Shown piece by piece: positions 19,699-30,207 of a stretch of DNA of 64,000 bases. This stretch comes from Naegleria lovaniensis (Eukaryota > Heterolobosea > Eutetramitea > Acrasida > Naegleriidae), in assembly GCF_003324165.1 (NCBI RefSeq), contig NW_025407856.1:423002-487001 (forward strand), in the 5' to 3' direction. Position 1 is the stretch's first letter. Each line of letters starts with the position of its first letter. The notes under the pieces were generated by a model. It ran no database searches, was not told the origin of the DNA, and saw only the letters and a program-made list of their open reading frames with translations. A program made the position numbers and the translations under genes.

Positions 19699-22234
19699 GA
19701 GCAACAATAAGCAGCCGATATCTTCGTCTCCGAGTGGCAGCACAAATCATGCTCCATCATCGTCGGGTGGTGGTCAAAGACAGCAACACAGAGCAAGTGG
19801 AAATCAGCAGCAAGCTGGAAAGAATGATCAGTCTTCTCTTTCCGGACAAAAGAAGAATCCTCCTTCTTCTGTTGCTATTACTGCAAACAAAGGTGCTAAG
19901 AGTACTACGAGCAACAATCCAAGCGCATGGCAAGGTAGTAGTGCTAATACTACTACAACAACAACTTCTCCTAGCCAGCCATCATCAGCAGAACCAAAGA
20001 AATCCAATCCAACACTTGCAACCAATGTGGTCAATTCACCCAATACACAGCAGTCAATGGATGAAGATGCCGAAGGGTACAGACAAATGGAGAGTGGTGT
20101 AGTGATGGATGAGCCTTCCATTCAACTTGTCGGTATGTATTCAAAATTGTTTTCTTATGTGCAAAGTTTAATTGTCTTGATTTTATATGATGATTCTTGA
20201 ATGATGTAATGATGACAACCCTATAACACGTTTGGATTCATATGAACAATCCGAACCATCAACCATACGACTGTCAACATGGCATTGATGAATATATTAG
20301 TAAACTCCAAGTCGGGTGGTATTCGTAATTATTCAATTCGTTATCAGGATCAATCGAATACAACTACTGATAAGATTGAACTAATTCCCTCCGAGGAGGT
20401 TCCACAGTTGAGCACTCAACCTTCTGACCTCTTGATGTACTCTGATGACGGAACCTATTTGGCTTACCTTGATAAGATTGATCCATTCTCACCTAACAAA
20501 GTTTCCAGACTCTTTGTCATGGACTCATTCTCAGGCGTCAATAGATACATTCTTGTTCAGCAAAAAGAAATTGCCATCACAAAAGTTCATTTCTCTCCTC
20601 GAAATAGCTATTTAATAACTTTGGGAAAGTGGAACGGGGAAGCAACAGGACAAGATGACAATATTTTGAATTACAATTTGAGAGTGTGGAAATTAAAACC
20701 ATCAGCAAGCACACAAGGTGGACTATCCTTGAATTTGTCTTCCACTCCAATCGAATTGAATGAGAGCGAGCATTTACTTATGAAATTTTCACACAAGCCT
20801 ACTGAGAGCGGATTATGGCCAGTGATTCAATGGAATGAAGATGAAACTCTCATGGCTTATTTCAATCCTTCTCAAGAAACTGTCACTTTTTACAATGTTG
20901 AGGAAACATTGAATGAGCAAACAGGACAAAAACAAATATCGTTCCAACTTCGTAACGATATTGTCATTCAAAGAAAAGTGCACGCATTTGCACTTTCTCC
21001 AAAGAGTACATTTGCAATTTATACACACAACACTAACAAATCAACTGAGCAAAATAGTGTGAGACTGTACAAATTGTCCAATGTCAAACGTCCAGCAGCA
21101 ACCAAACATTTTTCACACGATGTTGACTCTGTGGAAATGCGTTGGAATAAGATTGGTACCGCCTTACTCGTGTATACAGCAACAAACACCGACCAAAGTG
21201 ATAAGAGTTACTATGGTGAAAACAAGCTGTACTATGTGAGATCCAATGGTAATCTTTCTAAGGATATTCAATTGGAGGAAGAAGGACCAGTTCACGATTT
21301 GCAATGGTCTCCAAGAGGAAACGAATTTGTTGCTGTCTATGGCTATTCTGGCCCAAATATGAGAGCAACCTTGTTTGATGCTCAATCTCAACCAATTTTT
21401 GAATTCTTACAACAACCAGAAAACACTACCAACTGGAAAGTGAACAAAATTTTCTATGCACCTCATGGAAGATTCCTCGTGCTGGCTGGATTTGGAGGCT
21501 TCACTGGTACACTTCTTTTCTTTGACAGAGAGAGAAAACGTTTGATGGGAATTAATCAAGCTGCAGAACCAACCTTTGCACACTGGTCTCCAGACTCTCG
21601 ACTCTTCATTGTTGGAACTCATTACCCCAAGTTACGTGTTGCCAACAAGTTCCAAATTTACAAGTACAATGGCCAATTAATGTATCAACTCACGTTGCCT
21701 CAAGATGATTTCCTCTATCATGCCATCTTTCGTCCTGTATTAGCAAGCAGACACAAGAATCGTCCTCCTTCACCTCGTGTCCTTAATCAAGGTGTCGTCA
21801 ATGGAACCTCTTCAGCTTCAGCCAACAAGAATTCCTCTCAACAATTCCACTCACAATCTCCCAACACTACAGCTAAAGTTTCTGCCTATGTTCCTCCACA
21901 CCTTCGAGGAAAAACTGCTGATGTTGCTCATGGACCACCTCCAGGAAGTAATTTCAATCCGTCATCATCTTTGAATGCATCGAAACCTTCTTCAGGAGGA
22001 GCTCCAGTCAAAACAGTTGTGGCGAATATATTTGCTGGAAAATCAGAGGCAAATCAACCACAAGGTAAAAACTCTCCACCTCCACCCAATTACGAAATGG
22101 CTGAAAAGAAGAAGAAGAAGAGAATTAGAAAGCGAAAGAAGAAGAAGGGCGTTAATGAAGGAGAAGCCGGTTCCAATGCACAAGGCGGTGACAATGACGA
22201 AGAAGATGGTGACGAAGAGGAAGCAGATGAATAA
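19697..22234 (+). CDS. EIF2A: eukaryotic initiation factor eIF2A
   Basis: Two exons (19697-20132, 20301-22234), 168-nt intron, 789 aa. The junction reads IQLV-VNSKSGGIRNY. The WD/beta-propeller region (about 145-560) matches eIF2A: KVHFSPRNSYLITLGKW, WPVIQWNEDETLMAYF, KIGTALLVYTATNTDQSDKS, YYGENKLYYV, DLQWSPRGNEFVAVYGY, YAPHGRFLVLAGFGGFTGTL. It delivers initiator tRNA to the 40S subunit independently of GTP in alternative initiation. The N-terminal 145 residues are a Ser/Gln/Asn-rich extension not found in animals. The tail has YVPPHLRGK and a Lys/Arg block followed by an acidic end. The ATG follows an A-tract that is now also the LINE duplication. Upstream native promoter DNA lies beyond the 4.75-kb LINE. 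Confidence 0.93.
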
Positions 22235-22449
22235 GGCAACCATTCAATGAACGATAGTTTTCTACATTTTACAAATAATTTAAAATATAAAACACTAAGT
22301 TTATGAAATGTGAGTTTACTGATTGATTGTATTTTCAATGTTGTTGGACGACACCAGCTTGTCTTTATGTGCACGTTTCACACAAATAATTCCCATACCG
22401 CCTAATTTAAAAAAAACCGTTAAATTTTTTCAAAAAGAAAAAAAAATAC

Positions 22450-23748
22450 ATGATGACCGAAGAAGACGAACGTTCTCTCGATTTTGGTGAAAATCCAGAA
22501 GATGAATTTTTTCCATCATCCGAAGCACAACATGTTCATGCATTTGCAGCCAATGAGTTTGAGCCATCGTCCACGGCTGCATCATCAGAAGCCTCTAATG
22601 CTCATCCAATAATAACAACAGCAACAACAACAGCATCGGACCATCGTGAGTACCAATCGGCAACAACACCCATGTTGGATGAAGAGGAAGATGATCCCAT
22701 GATCCATATGGTTGATTCAGCATCTTCTCATCATCAAGATGAAAACCAACCGATCACACATTTTAATGAACAACAACAAACAATGGAAGGGGTGGAAGAA
22801 ACCTCTTCTCCGAATATGAATCATGATGTTGAACCATTCATGATGATGATGGCCGAAGAAAAAGTATTAACCACCAACACCATCCTTCCTCAACCAATCT
22901 CTTCCTCAACCGCCGCCAACACCACCACTAGTGAACACTCTCCTTCCTCCGTAACAGCAGCTACTTCCACAGCAGGACAATCTCTTGCAACTACCAATGC
23001 ACATTCCATTCAAAACACTTCGTTTGAACAAAATTTTGCTGAAACAGCTCTAAGGTCCTCCTCCAAATATTTGGAAGATGACATTGATTTGGAACGAGTG
23101 CATTTTCTTAATGCATTTACCACGACAATGTTTGAAAATGTCATGAGGTTGGGTATCAGTCACAACAGTAACACAACTCCATTTGAAACAGCTCTTTCAG
23201 CTTTCCCAAAATCTTTCCTAAAACAATATGAACCCATTCTGTCAGATTGTTTTAGTAAGATGCAACGAACGGAACCTACTCGTTTTATTGAGGATTTGAA
23301 CGATCTTATGTCGAATTATGGGCTCAAACAAAAATTGAATGCTCTCGATCGAACTGTAAAAATTAATGACCATTGGGTGTATTTTAAGAGGAATCCCAGT
23401 GAAAATGAGTCGAAATATGTGGTCGTGACGCCCGATATGAAGCAAGAGGAGAACACGTTACGAAAAAAGAATTGTCTTGCGAGCTTAAAAAGCTATCTAG
23501 AGACTAAGCGAGAGCTTCTACGACAAATGAACCATCACAAACAATTAATCAATCAAATGAATGAGCAGATACAGAATGAAAACTCTCAGCTCATTAAAAC
23601 CATTCAAGAGGAGTACATTCCAACCCTTCAACAATACATGTCACCCTTACACAACATTGAGAAGAATTTGGACAATTATTACCGATCTGATGCGAAGAGT
23701 CAACAATCTCAACAATCGAGCAGCAGTGAAAATTCTGAGAAAAGGTAG
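22450..23748 (+). CDS. coiled-coil protein, Nnf1/PMF1-like
   Basis: 432 aa, intact. Residues 1-215 are disordered (Thr/Ala/His-rich, acidic). The folded part (about 218-420) starts RVHFLNAFTTTMFENVMRLG and continues with FIEDLNDLMSNYGLKQKLNA, LDRTVK, then a long coiled coil (LKSYLETKRELLRQMNHHKQ, LINQMNEQIQNENSQLIKTI). The order of a helical start, an EF..I....L...LN.LD helix and an L..QR..LR coiled coil resembles the kinetochore Mis12-complex subunit Nnf1/PMF1. The match is by pattern only. If correct it would act at kinetochores. It lies tail-to-head after eIF2A with about 215 bp between. Confidence 0.45.
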   Translation: MMTEEDERSLDFGENPEDEFFPSSEAQHVHAFAANEFEPSSTAASSEASNAHPIITTATTTASDHREYQSATTPMLDEEEDDPMIHMVDSASSHHQDENQPITHFNEQQQTMEGVEETSSPNMNHDVEPFMMMMAEEKVLTTNTILPQPISSSTAANTTTSEHSPSSVTAATSTAGQSLATTNAHSIQNTSFEQNFAETALRSSSKYLEDDIDLERVHFLNAFTTTMFENVMRLGISHNSNTTPFETALSAFPKSFLKQYEPILSDCFSKMQRTEPTRFIEDLNDLMSNYGLKQKLNALDRTVKINDHWVYFKRNPSENESKYVVVTPDMKQEENTLRKKNCLASLKSYLETKRELLRQMNHHKQLINQMNEQIQNENSQLIKTIQEEYIPTLQQYMSPLHNIEKNLDNYYRSDAKSQQSQQSSSSENSEKR

Positions 23749-24066
23749 TGTCTAAAATAGAGCGTAGAAGAAAGGCCAACAAAACATGCAGAGCAGAGAG
23801 CAAATTGGTATGGAGATGCAGTCAGTGAAATAAGACTGGATGTTAAACGAGCTCACATACTTTTAACCTCTAAGCAAATCTAAGTAACTTGATAAATTAT
23901 TTTTTAACCAATTCGATGTTTCATATAGGTCCATTCTCTAGTCCGTGTTGATAGCAACAAGGTGATTCACAATGATTTGCTGTTAACTGATTTCTGAAGG
24001 ATTTGACATCTGGCCGTCAATAACTATCCGTACATCTTTGTTTAAACAAAACCAAAATTAAGTACA
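23749..24066. other. intergenic 0.3 kb
   Basis: AT-rich spacer between the Nnf1-like gene and tRNA-Ala. I see no ORF or repeat in it. Confidence 0.5.
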
Positions 24067-24139
24067 GGGCTTGTAGTTCACATGGTAGAATATTTCCTTA
24101 GCATGGAAGGGGTACCGGGATCGATACCCGGCAAGTCCA
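24067..24139 (+). tRNA. tRNA-Ala (AGC)
   Basis: 73-nt cloverleaf without intron. Acceptor GGGCTTG pairs with CAAGTCC (one G-U), then discriminator A. D-stem GTTC/GAAT. Anticodon stem TTTCC/GGAAG around loop TTAGCAT, anticodon AGC, reading Ala GCU (GCC by wobble after A34 deamination). T-stem CCGGG/CCCGG with loop ATCGATA. A box (TAGTTCACATGG) and B box (GGATCGATACC) are recognisable, and a T-rich stretch follows at 24143-24153 as a Pol III terminator. CCA is not encoded, as expected in eukaryotes. Confidence 0.93.
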
Positions 24140-24737
24140 AAATTTTATTTTTGCATTCAAAAGGCTTTTGGTACGGTTAATCCATTTCAATCGAAATGAT
24201 CGCTGTTATGTCAATATGTCATTTGTTAAAATTTCATTGCGTGTATCATCAGTTCCCAAATAAGCACCAACATAACATTGTTTGACATTCGTTGTTCCAT
24301 TCTTGCACGAACGAATAAATGATTGTCCTGACACTCACTCACATATCATTTGCAGTGAAGAGCCTCCATGACCCACTTGTGATTGAATTGCAATGAACAA
24401 GATGCAAAGACTTTATTGTTTACAATCGAAACATTCCTGGCCTTCACTACGTTCAGAACAAATCATGCGGCTGTCGTTGCCAAAATATGTCACTATTTTC
24501 ATGATCACATTCAATTGGAGGACAACAGTGCAAGAAGGAAGACAACAGCGAAACATTGATGATCATTAACATTCCATCTTGGTAAAAGATACCGAAGATG
24601 AACGCAACAAAGTCACCAACAGCGGCCATTGCTGTAGTTGCTGCAATTAAGCAGTGTTTTAGCAGTCATCCGGGCTATTAGCTGTGTTAGTATTGGACGA
24701 TTTCTTCTGCCCCTCTCCCAATCCAAACAAAGACTTC

Positions 24738-24942
24738 CATCAACCTCGGTATAGATTTGGACTCGTTCAAAATGGAATCCCTCAGCCAGTTTATCAAGAT
24801 CCTTACTCCTGGAATGTATGCTTGCAAAATAGACCTATCGAAAGGTTATTTTCACATACCTATCCATCCCAACTCGAGACGTCTCCATTTGCTTTGCTTA
24901 GTGACTTCCCATCGCACTCCCACCCTTATCATGCTTTCTTAA
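24738..24942 (+). pseudogene. reverse-transcriptase remnant (Ty3/DIRS-like)
   Basis: A 60-codon stretch contains DSFKMESLSQFIKILTPGMY followed by ACKIDLSKGYFHIPIHPNSR. It matches the RT block where the first catalytic Asp lies in KIDLSKGYFHIPI. The form KMESL...PG..ACKIDL.KGYFHIPIHP is typical of Ty3-like and DIRS-like elements and differs from the LINE RT nearby. There is no YxDD box, RNase H or integrase/recombinase in reach and the frame closes soon after, so this is a dead fragment. Class assignment between Ty3 and DIRS is uncertain. Confidence 0.6.
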
Positions 24943-25502
24943 GCTTTTCAAGTTCCTTTTTCGCTGATCCTTAATGTTCTTGTGGTAAGGAAGGACATTA
25001 TGACAGTGCGGGACTGCCTTGTTCGAATCTTTTCGACAAGTAATTGAATATTTATTTTTACAACCTTATTTTAATATTTATTTATTTTACATTAATGTGA
25101 CATTGTCACCACCTTTGATACTTGGTTTATTTATGATAATGTGAGTTGATCACAATCCATCTCTTTCTCATCATTTCCTTCTTGCTTCCTTGCGTTTCTC
25201 TAATTTTCTCCTTTTTTTCCGCTGAGCGGTTTTTGGAGTTTTTTAACTTCTACACCCCTTTTCAAATACTCTGCTCAACAAAGTCTAATGACAAAATATG
25301 CAGAAAATCTCTCAAACACCAATCCTTTTCAAAGGATGTTTGGTGAGTTACAAACCCCTTAGTCCAGCCTGCCCAAAAAATCCACATTTCCGAAACGCTC
25401 TGGAAATTACTAGCCGGATGCAATCAAATTATTAGCAACGAGAGCAACAGAAATCTTCAGCCCGTCAGAGGCAAATTCAAAATATTCCATGCACATGGTT
25501 AC

Positions 25503-25757
25503 TCAAGAATATGGATTGGAAAATGATTCAATATTTGGAAATACCAATTGGAGAGCTTTCAACATGAATGTACAATCTAAAATCAACCGAATGGATGCCC
25601 AACGTAGTGCCTTCTTATTGACGGCTTCTAGCACAATTTCTTCATCATTGCTGAATTTAGTGGCATAATTCAAGGCCCAATGGATGGCAGCCAAAACTAC
25701 TTTGTTGCAGCCCAGCCAAAATTGTCGGAGGGTTCTCCGACAAGTACTTTTTAACAC
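25503..25757 (-). pseudogene. DUF4116 repeat fragment
   Basis: 84-codon ORF with two rough repeats: NKVVLAAIHWALNYATKFSN and DEEIVLEAVNKKALRWAS, followed by LILDCTFMLKAL. The pattern VVLxAV...AL.YAS..L..D matches the DUF4116 repeat, a multi-copy family in several protists. Normal proteins carry many repeats; this piece has about two and no context, so it is probably a remnant. No function is known for the family. Confidence 0.5.
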
Positions 25758-26040
25758 TTTTTGAATGAAACTTTCAAAACAAAAAAATGAAGATGTAGGA
25801 AACTGAGTTTACTACACCATGGTCTCTTCTTTTCTCGTTGTTATTATTCAAAATATTGAGCAATGTACAACAATAGCGAACGAGGTGATATTTTTCGAAA
25901 ATTTTTGGCCAAACCGGAGTGGCGATTCAGCCCGTAGCAACTACGTGTCTAGAATTTACTTCTTTCAGCTCTGCAACAAGTTCTTCTCATTTCTCAGTGT
26001 AACATTTCTGTCTTCTTGTTGGTAACAAGTACAATTAAAA

Positions 26041-29000
26041 ATGCTACAATCCGTGGCAGTTGTCAGTTTCTTGTTGCTTGGGTGCCTCATTGACTTGATC
26101 ACTTTTCACAACACGGCCCAACTCTATTTCAATCATCTACTCCGAAACCACCATCACACGACTTTATTTGTGAACGGCCAATCCCTCCCTCCTCCCATCC
26201 ATTCACTCATCATGGACTCGTCGATCAACTCTACCAATTTTCTCTTCTTTTATATTGACGCTCGGAGCAATGCATCCATCCAATGTGGAGACACTCCTCA
26301 AAATCCATGTCAACATTTTTCAAATATCATTTCAAATCTCTACTCGGAAATGAACGTCAGCACACTTTACATGTTGCTAAAGGAATTTATTCGAGTGACA
26401 CTGATTGTATGGTGGCATTTCCATCTGGACGATTTGAAACTATTGTTGTGGAAGGAAATGATGCAATTGTGGATTGTTCCAATAGTAAGGCATCTTTTTG
26501 GATGGATCTGAGTGAAAAGAAATATCCTTCAGAATTTATCGTTCGAAATTTGGAGTTGAATGTTGACATGTCGTTGTTGAATGCACACTTTATGAATGTC
26601 TGTTAAGAAATGTGGCCATTAGAGATACAAGAGTCACAGTCGTGGATAGTGTGATTCAAAACAATCAATGGAGTTTTCGTTCTCAAAAGACAATCATTCG
26701 TTCAAAAATCATCAATAGTCAATTTAAACATTCTTCGAGTTTGGAGATACAAGATTGGACAGTTACAGATTCAATATTAGAAAATGTCATGTTTGACTCG
26801 AGTTGGATTTCTGATTCAGAATATCAACCCATCAGTGCTCACTTTTCCATCACGAATACCACTATTATTCATTCAAATTTTACAATATTCACAGGTCACA
26901 CTTAACAACTCCAAGTTTGTGTCAAGCTTTTCCAAAATTGCCTCTTCAAATGTTGTGGAAATTCATGGATGCACCTTTACTGAACATTCGTTTTTAATGT
27001 CAGGAGGAGTTTTCTCATTGATCATTTCTTCATCCAAGTTTGAAAACATTTCAAAGAAGGAAAATATGGTTAGAGTCGTTGGAGGACAAAGTCTACGCAT
27101 TGAAAAGTGCACATTTTCAAGATCAGAGGCGAGATCAGTTTCAGTGAACAGTATTTCAGCTGTGATTATTGAACATTCAATATTTTCACACACGGGAGGA
27201 ATTTTTATTGATTTTCAAGACATTTCATCGAACGCAAAATTATTAATTTCCGATTCCACATTTACCAACAATACATCTGTGAACAATGGAGGTGCATTGT
27301 CAGTAGCTTTTGCAAATCTAGTTGTTTTTAGACGCTGTCAATTTACTTTCAACTCTGCAACAAGCAATGGTGGAGCATTATCCAAGCACAACATTTAATG
27401 CTCTACACATCAGAGTTTTCAAATAATACGGCAACGAATGGTGGAGCTATCTATTTATTGAAACCAGAAAATGATTTAATTGTGCCAAATTATAGCTTTG
27501 GTTATACCTCATTTCAAGAAAATACAGCCCATATTCATGGTGGAGCTCTTTACATGGGAACAGAACACTCTCATGTAGATGCTCATCACTTTTCTTGTAC
27601 CTCAAATATTGCAAGGTATAGTGGAGGTTGTCTCTATTCCTTAAAATTCTTGGAAAATTGGGAAAGAGACTCTTCTTTCTTAAATAATATGGCTCTCGGT
27701 TATGGAAACTCGTATGGATATCCTCTGAAAAACTTGTCCTTCTCGAGTACAGTTGAATTTAATGATGGAAAGAAAGTATCGAGTGATGGATCGACTATTC
27801 CTGTCATGTCTGTTTATCCTGGAGAGAGAATAATGTCACTCTCATTGAGTAATATTCAAAACTTTGATGGAACTCGTGTGAAATTCCTGCGTACTCCTCT
27901 TTCAATTCGGTATGATGAAAGCATGACAAAAATTGAGTACCTAACCTCATCAAGGAACACAAGCAAAGTCGAAAGTATTTCAGTGAAACTTCCAAGTGAC
28001 ACTTTACCAAGTGTGACAATTTTAGCACATCTTCAGATTGATTCACGCAATGAAATACCTTTTCGAATCAAGATTTTGCCATGCCCGCCTAATTTTCATC
28101 TTGAAAACAGATATTCCATAGACGGATATATTTGTGTTGAAGATATTCCATTGCATGTCATTATTCCTGTCGTGGCCGTTGTCACATTAATTACTTTTAG
28201 CAGGAATATTGTCCTTGGCTTACACATGTCACAAGGTCATTCAAAAATTGAAAACATTGGAAAGAAAGCAACGGTATGTGTTAACAGTCAACATTACATG
28301 TCTTTTCTACAAAGTGCTGAAAAACAATTGGAGACTAATTTTATAAGAATGAAAACCTATTTTGAAGCAAGTTACTCGACCTCTCTGTTAAAGAATGATT
28401 TTCTTGAACGACGATCGGACGAAGAAACCAAATATTTGATTCCAGTCGAAGATTTGAAAATTATTAAGAAAATTGGTGAAGGTATGTTCATTTCACAAAT
28501 TTAGAAATATATATTGAAATGATGTTTACATAAAAACTTGCTGTTTCTATTATTCAAACAACCAGGAGCTAATGGAAGTGTGTTTCGAGCCAATTGGAAC
28601 GGCACTGAAGTTGCAGTAAAAGCTCTCAAATCAGATGTGACTTCTGAGGAATCGGCCGAATTTCAGAAAGAAGCAGCATTGTTGAGCACTCTTCGTCATC
28701 CAAATATTGTCAATTTTTATGGAATTAGCATTTCAGACTCTACCAAGTGTATGGTTGTGGAATATTTACCTATGGGAAGTTTGGATCGTCTAATTTATAA
28801 TTGTAAACTTGGTAATCAAGTGTTGACGTTTTCACACAAGTTGGAAATTTTATTAGGGGTTGCCAAAGGAATGGCTTATATGCATTCATTGAAACCAAAT
28901 CCAATTCTTCACAGAGATTTGAAACCAGCAAATATTTTGTTATGTGGAATGGATCATCATTTGATGAGTAAGGTCTGTGATTTTGGATTGTCAACTGTCA

Positions 29001-29198
29001 TGGGCTGTTCCAATACAGCAACGACAAATATTGGAACATTTTTTTACATGGCCAATGTAAGTGAAATTCCATTTTCACACTATTTTACAAATCGATTTGC
29101 AATCATTATGTGGGAATTATTTTTTGAAGTGTTGGAGTTGTAATCCTGAATTGAGACCTGATTTTATTCAAATTATTGAGAGTTTGTCTTTGGTTTGA
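26041..29198 (+). pseudogene. beta-helix receptor-like kinase, damaged
   Basis: Begins with a signal peptide (MLQSVAVVSFLLLGCLIDLI) and CGDTPQNPCQHFS. Right-handed beta-helix repeats rich in SxF.NNTA.NGGA follow (to about 28080), then a Cys motif, a membrane segment (HVIIPVVAVVTLITF, about 28158-28200) and a kinase domain. Kinase: IGEG joined over an intron (starts GTATGT after 28482, ends before GAGCTAATGG) to GANGSVF, VAVKALK, HRDLKPANILL, CDFGLS, GTFFYMAN. The APE segment and the stretch between WELFF and CWSCNPELRPDF are missing. Four frame changes break the ectodomain; three are repaired by one T in a T-run (near 26370, 26603, 27385). Those may be sequence errors, but the C-lobe deletions cannot be. 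Product would be a sensor kinase of the TKL type. Confidence 0.75.
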
Positions 29199-30207
29199 AC
29201 GTTTTAAGCTCTGAATGGAACATCCAAACATTGAAGTGTGCATTCTGTAGAATTTGCAATGTGAAGCACTTTTCAAACTCAACCGACGCCATTTAATTCC
29301 ATTTTCAACATGCGATCTTTTTAGACATGACTCAATTTATGAACAATGGAGACTTGCATTTAAAAAAGAGCATCATTGTATACTGTCCATTTGCCTGTGG
29401 TTGAGGTCTTGTAAAGCGATGACAAGGGCGATCAATTAGTATGATGATTTGTCATTTAATTGTTGACAGAATTTGAACAGTCGTGATGAGAAACATTATT
29501 GTACACAAAATATTTACATGTACAGTTAGCTGACATGCATAGTTTGATGTAAGTTTCAGCTCAATTCTACTTTCATTTTGGATGACAGATGTTGAAACTT
29601 TTATCCTAATATCCTGTCTACAAGATTCTCAAATTACCGCTAATTCTTCACACAAACAAGTCCATCTTTTGGCTTTATATGGAAGTACTTTCTTGAGGTA
29701 TTTAGCTCATGCAAAGCTGTTCTTGTAGACCAAAATACGTATTTGAACCACAATGTCGTATTGTATGAATTAGGGGCCCATCCAGATTTCGTCAATGTTT
29801 GGATCGAAAAACATCAAATGGGAAGCCACGGCAGACGTTTCGTCGAAATTATTAGGCCGCAATCACAACGCCATTTTCGCTGCAGGTGTCAGAAGCTGTC
29901 AAATGCCATCCTTAAACGACAAGCACATGTGCAAACGGACATGCATTCTCGAAAAGGACAACAACTCCTGCACTCACAACCACACAAGACATCTCTGTTC
30001 AGAACATTACTTTCACCCTCTAGACACCACCACAAATTGCATCTCAACAAAAACAAAACAACGCCATCTCCTTCACGGTTGTTGATTGACTTTCAAACTC
30101 AACAAACACTCACAGAGACGAACCTTTCATACAAAGCGCCATTACTCTAATACCACCTAAACGTCATCAATCTTTCTTCGTGATCATTCATTACCATAGT
30201 TCTCTTG
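29199..30207. other. intergenic 1.0 kb
   Basis: Between the damaged kinase and the RWP-RK-like gene. A 135-codon plus-strand ORF (29743-30150) has no domain and atypical composition; I do not support it. No repeat or RNA gene seen. Confidence 0.4.

Larger units (their letters stand above)
24140..26040. other. gene-poor 1.9-kb region with element remnants
   Basis: No intact gene. It holds a reverse-transcriptase remnant near 24740-24942 and a DUF4116 remnant at 25503-25757 on the minus strand. The rest has scattered stops in all frames. It looks like a graveyard of mobile or expanded-family sequence. Confidence 0.5.

Noticed and set aside
19667-19750. Upstream extension of LINE ORF1
   Set aside because: It runs across the target-site duplication into antisense eIF2A sequence; the first ATG inside the element is at 19666.
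24985-25045. tRNA-like B box (GTTCGAATC)
   Set aside because: No T-stem pairing and no acceptor or anticodon arms can be formed around it.
29743-30150. 135-codon plus-strand ORF
   Set aside because: No domain, unusual composition, no A-leader or splice context; probably chance.
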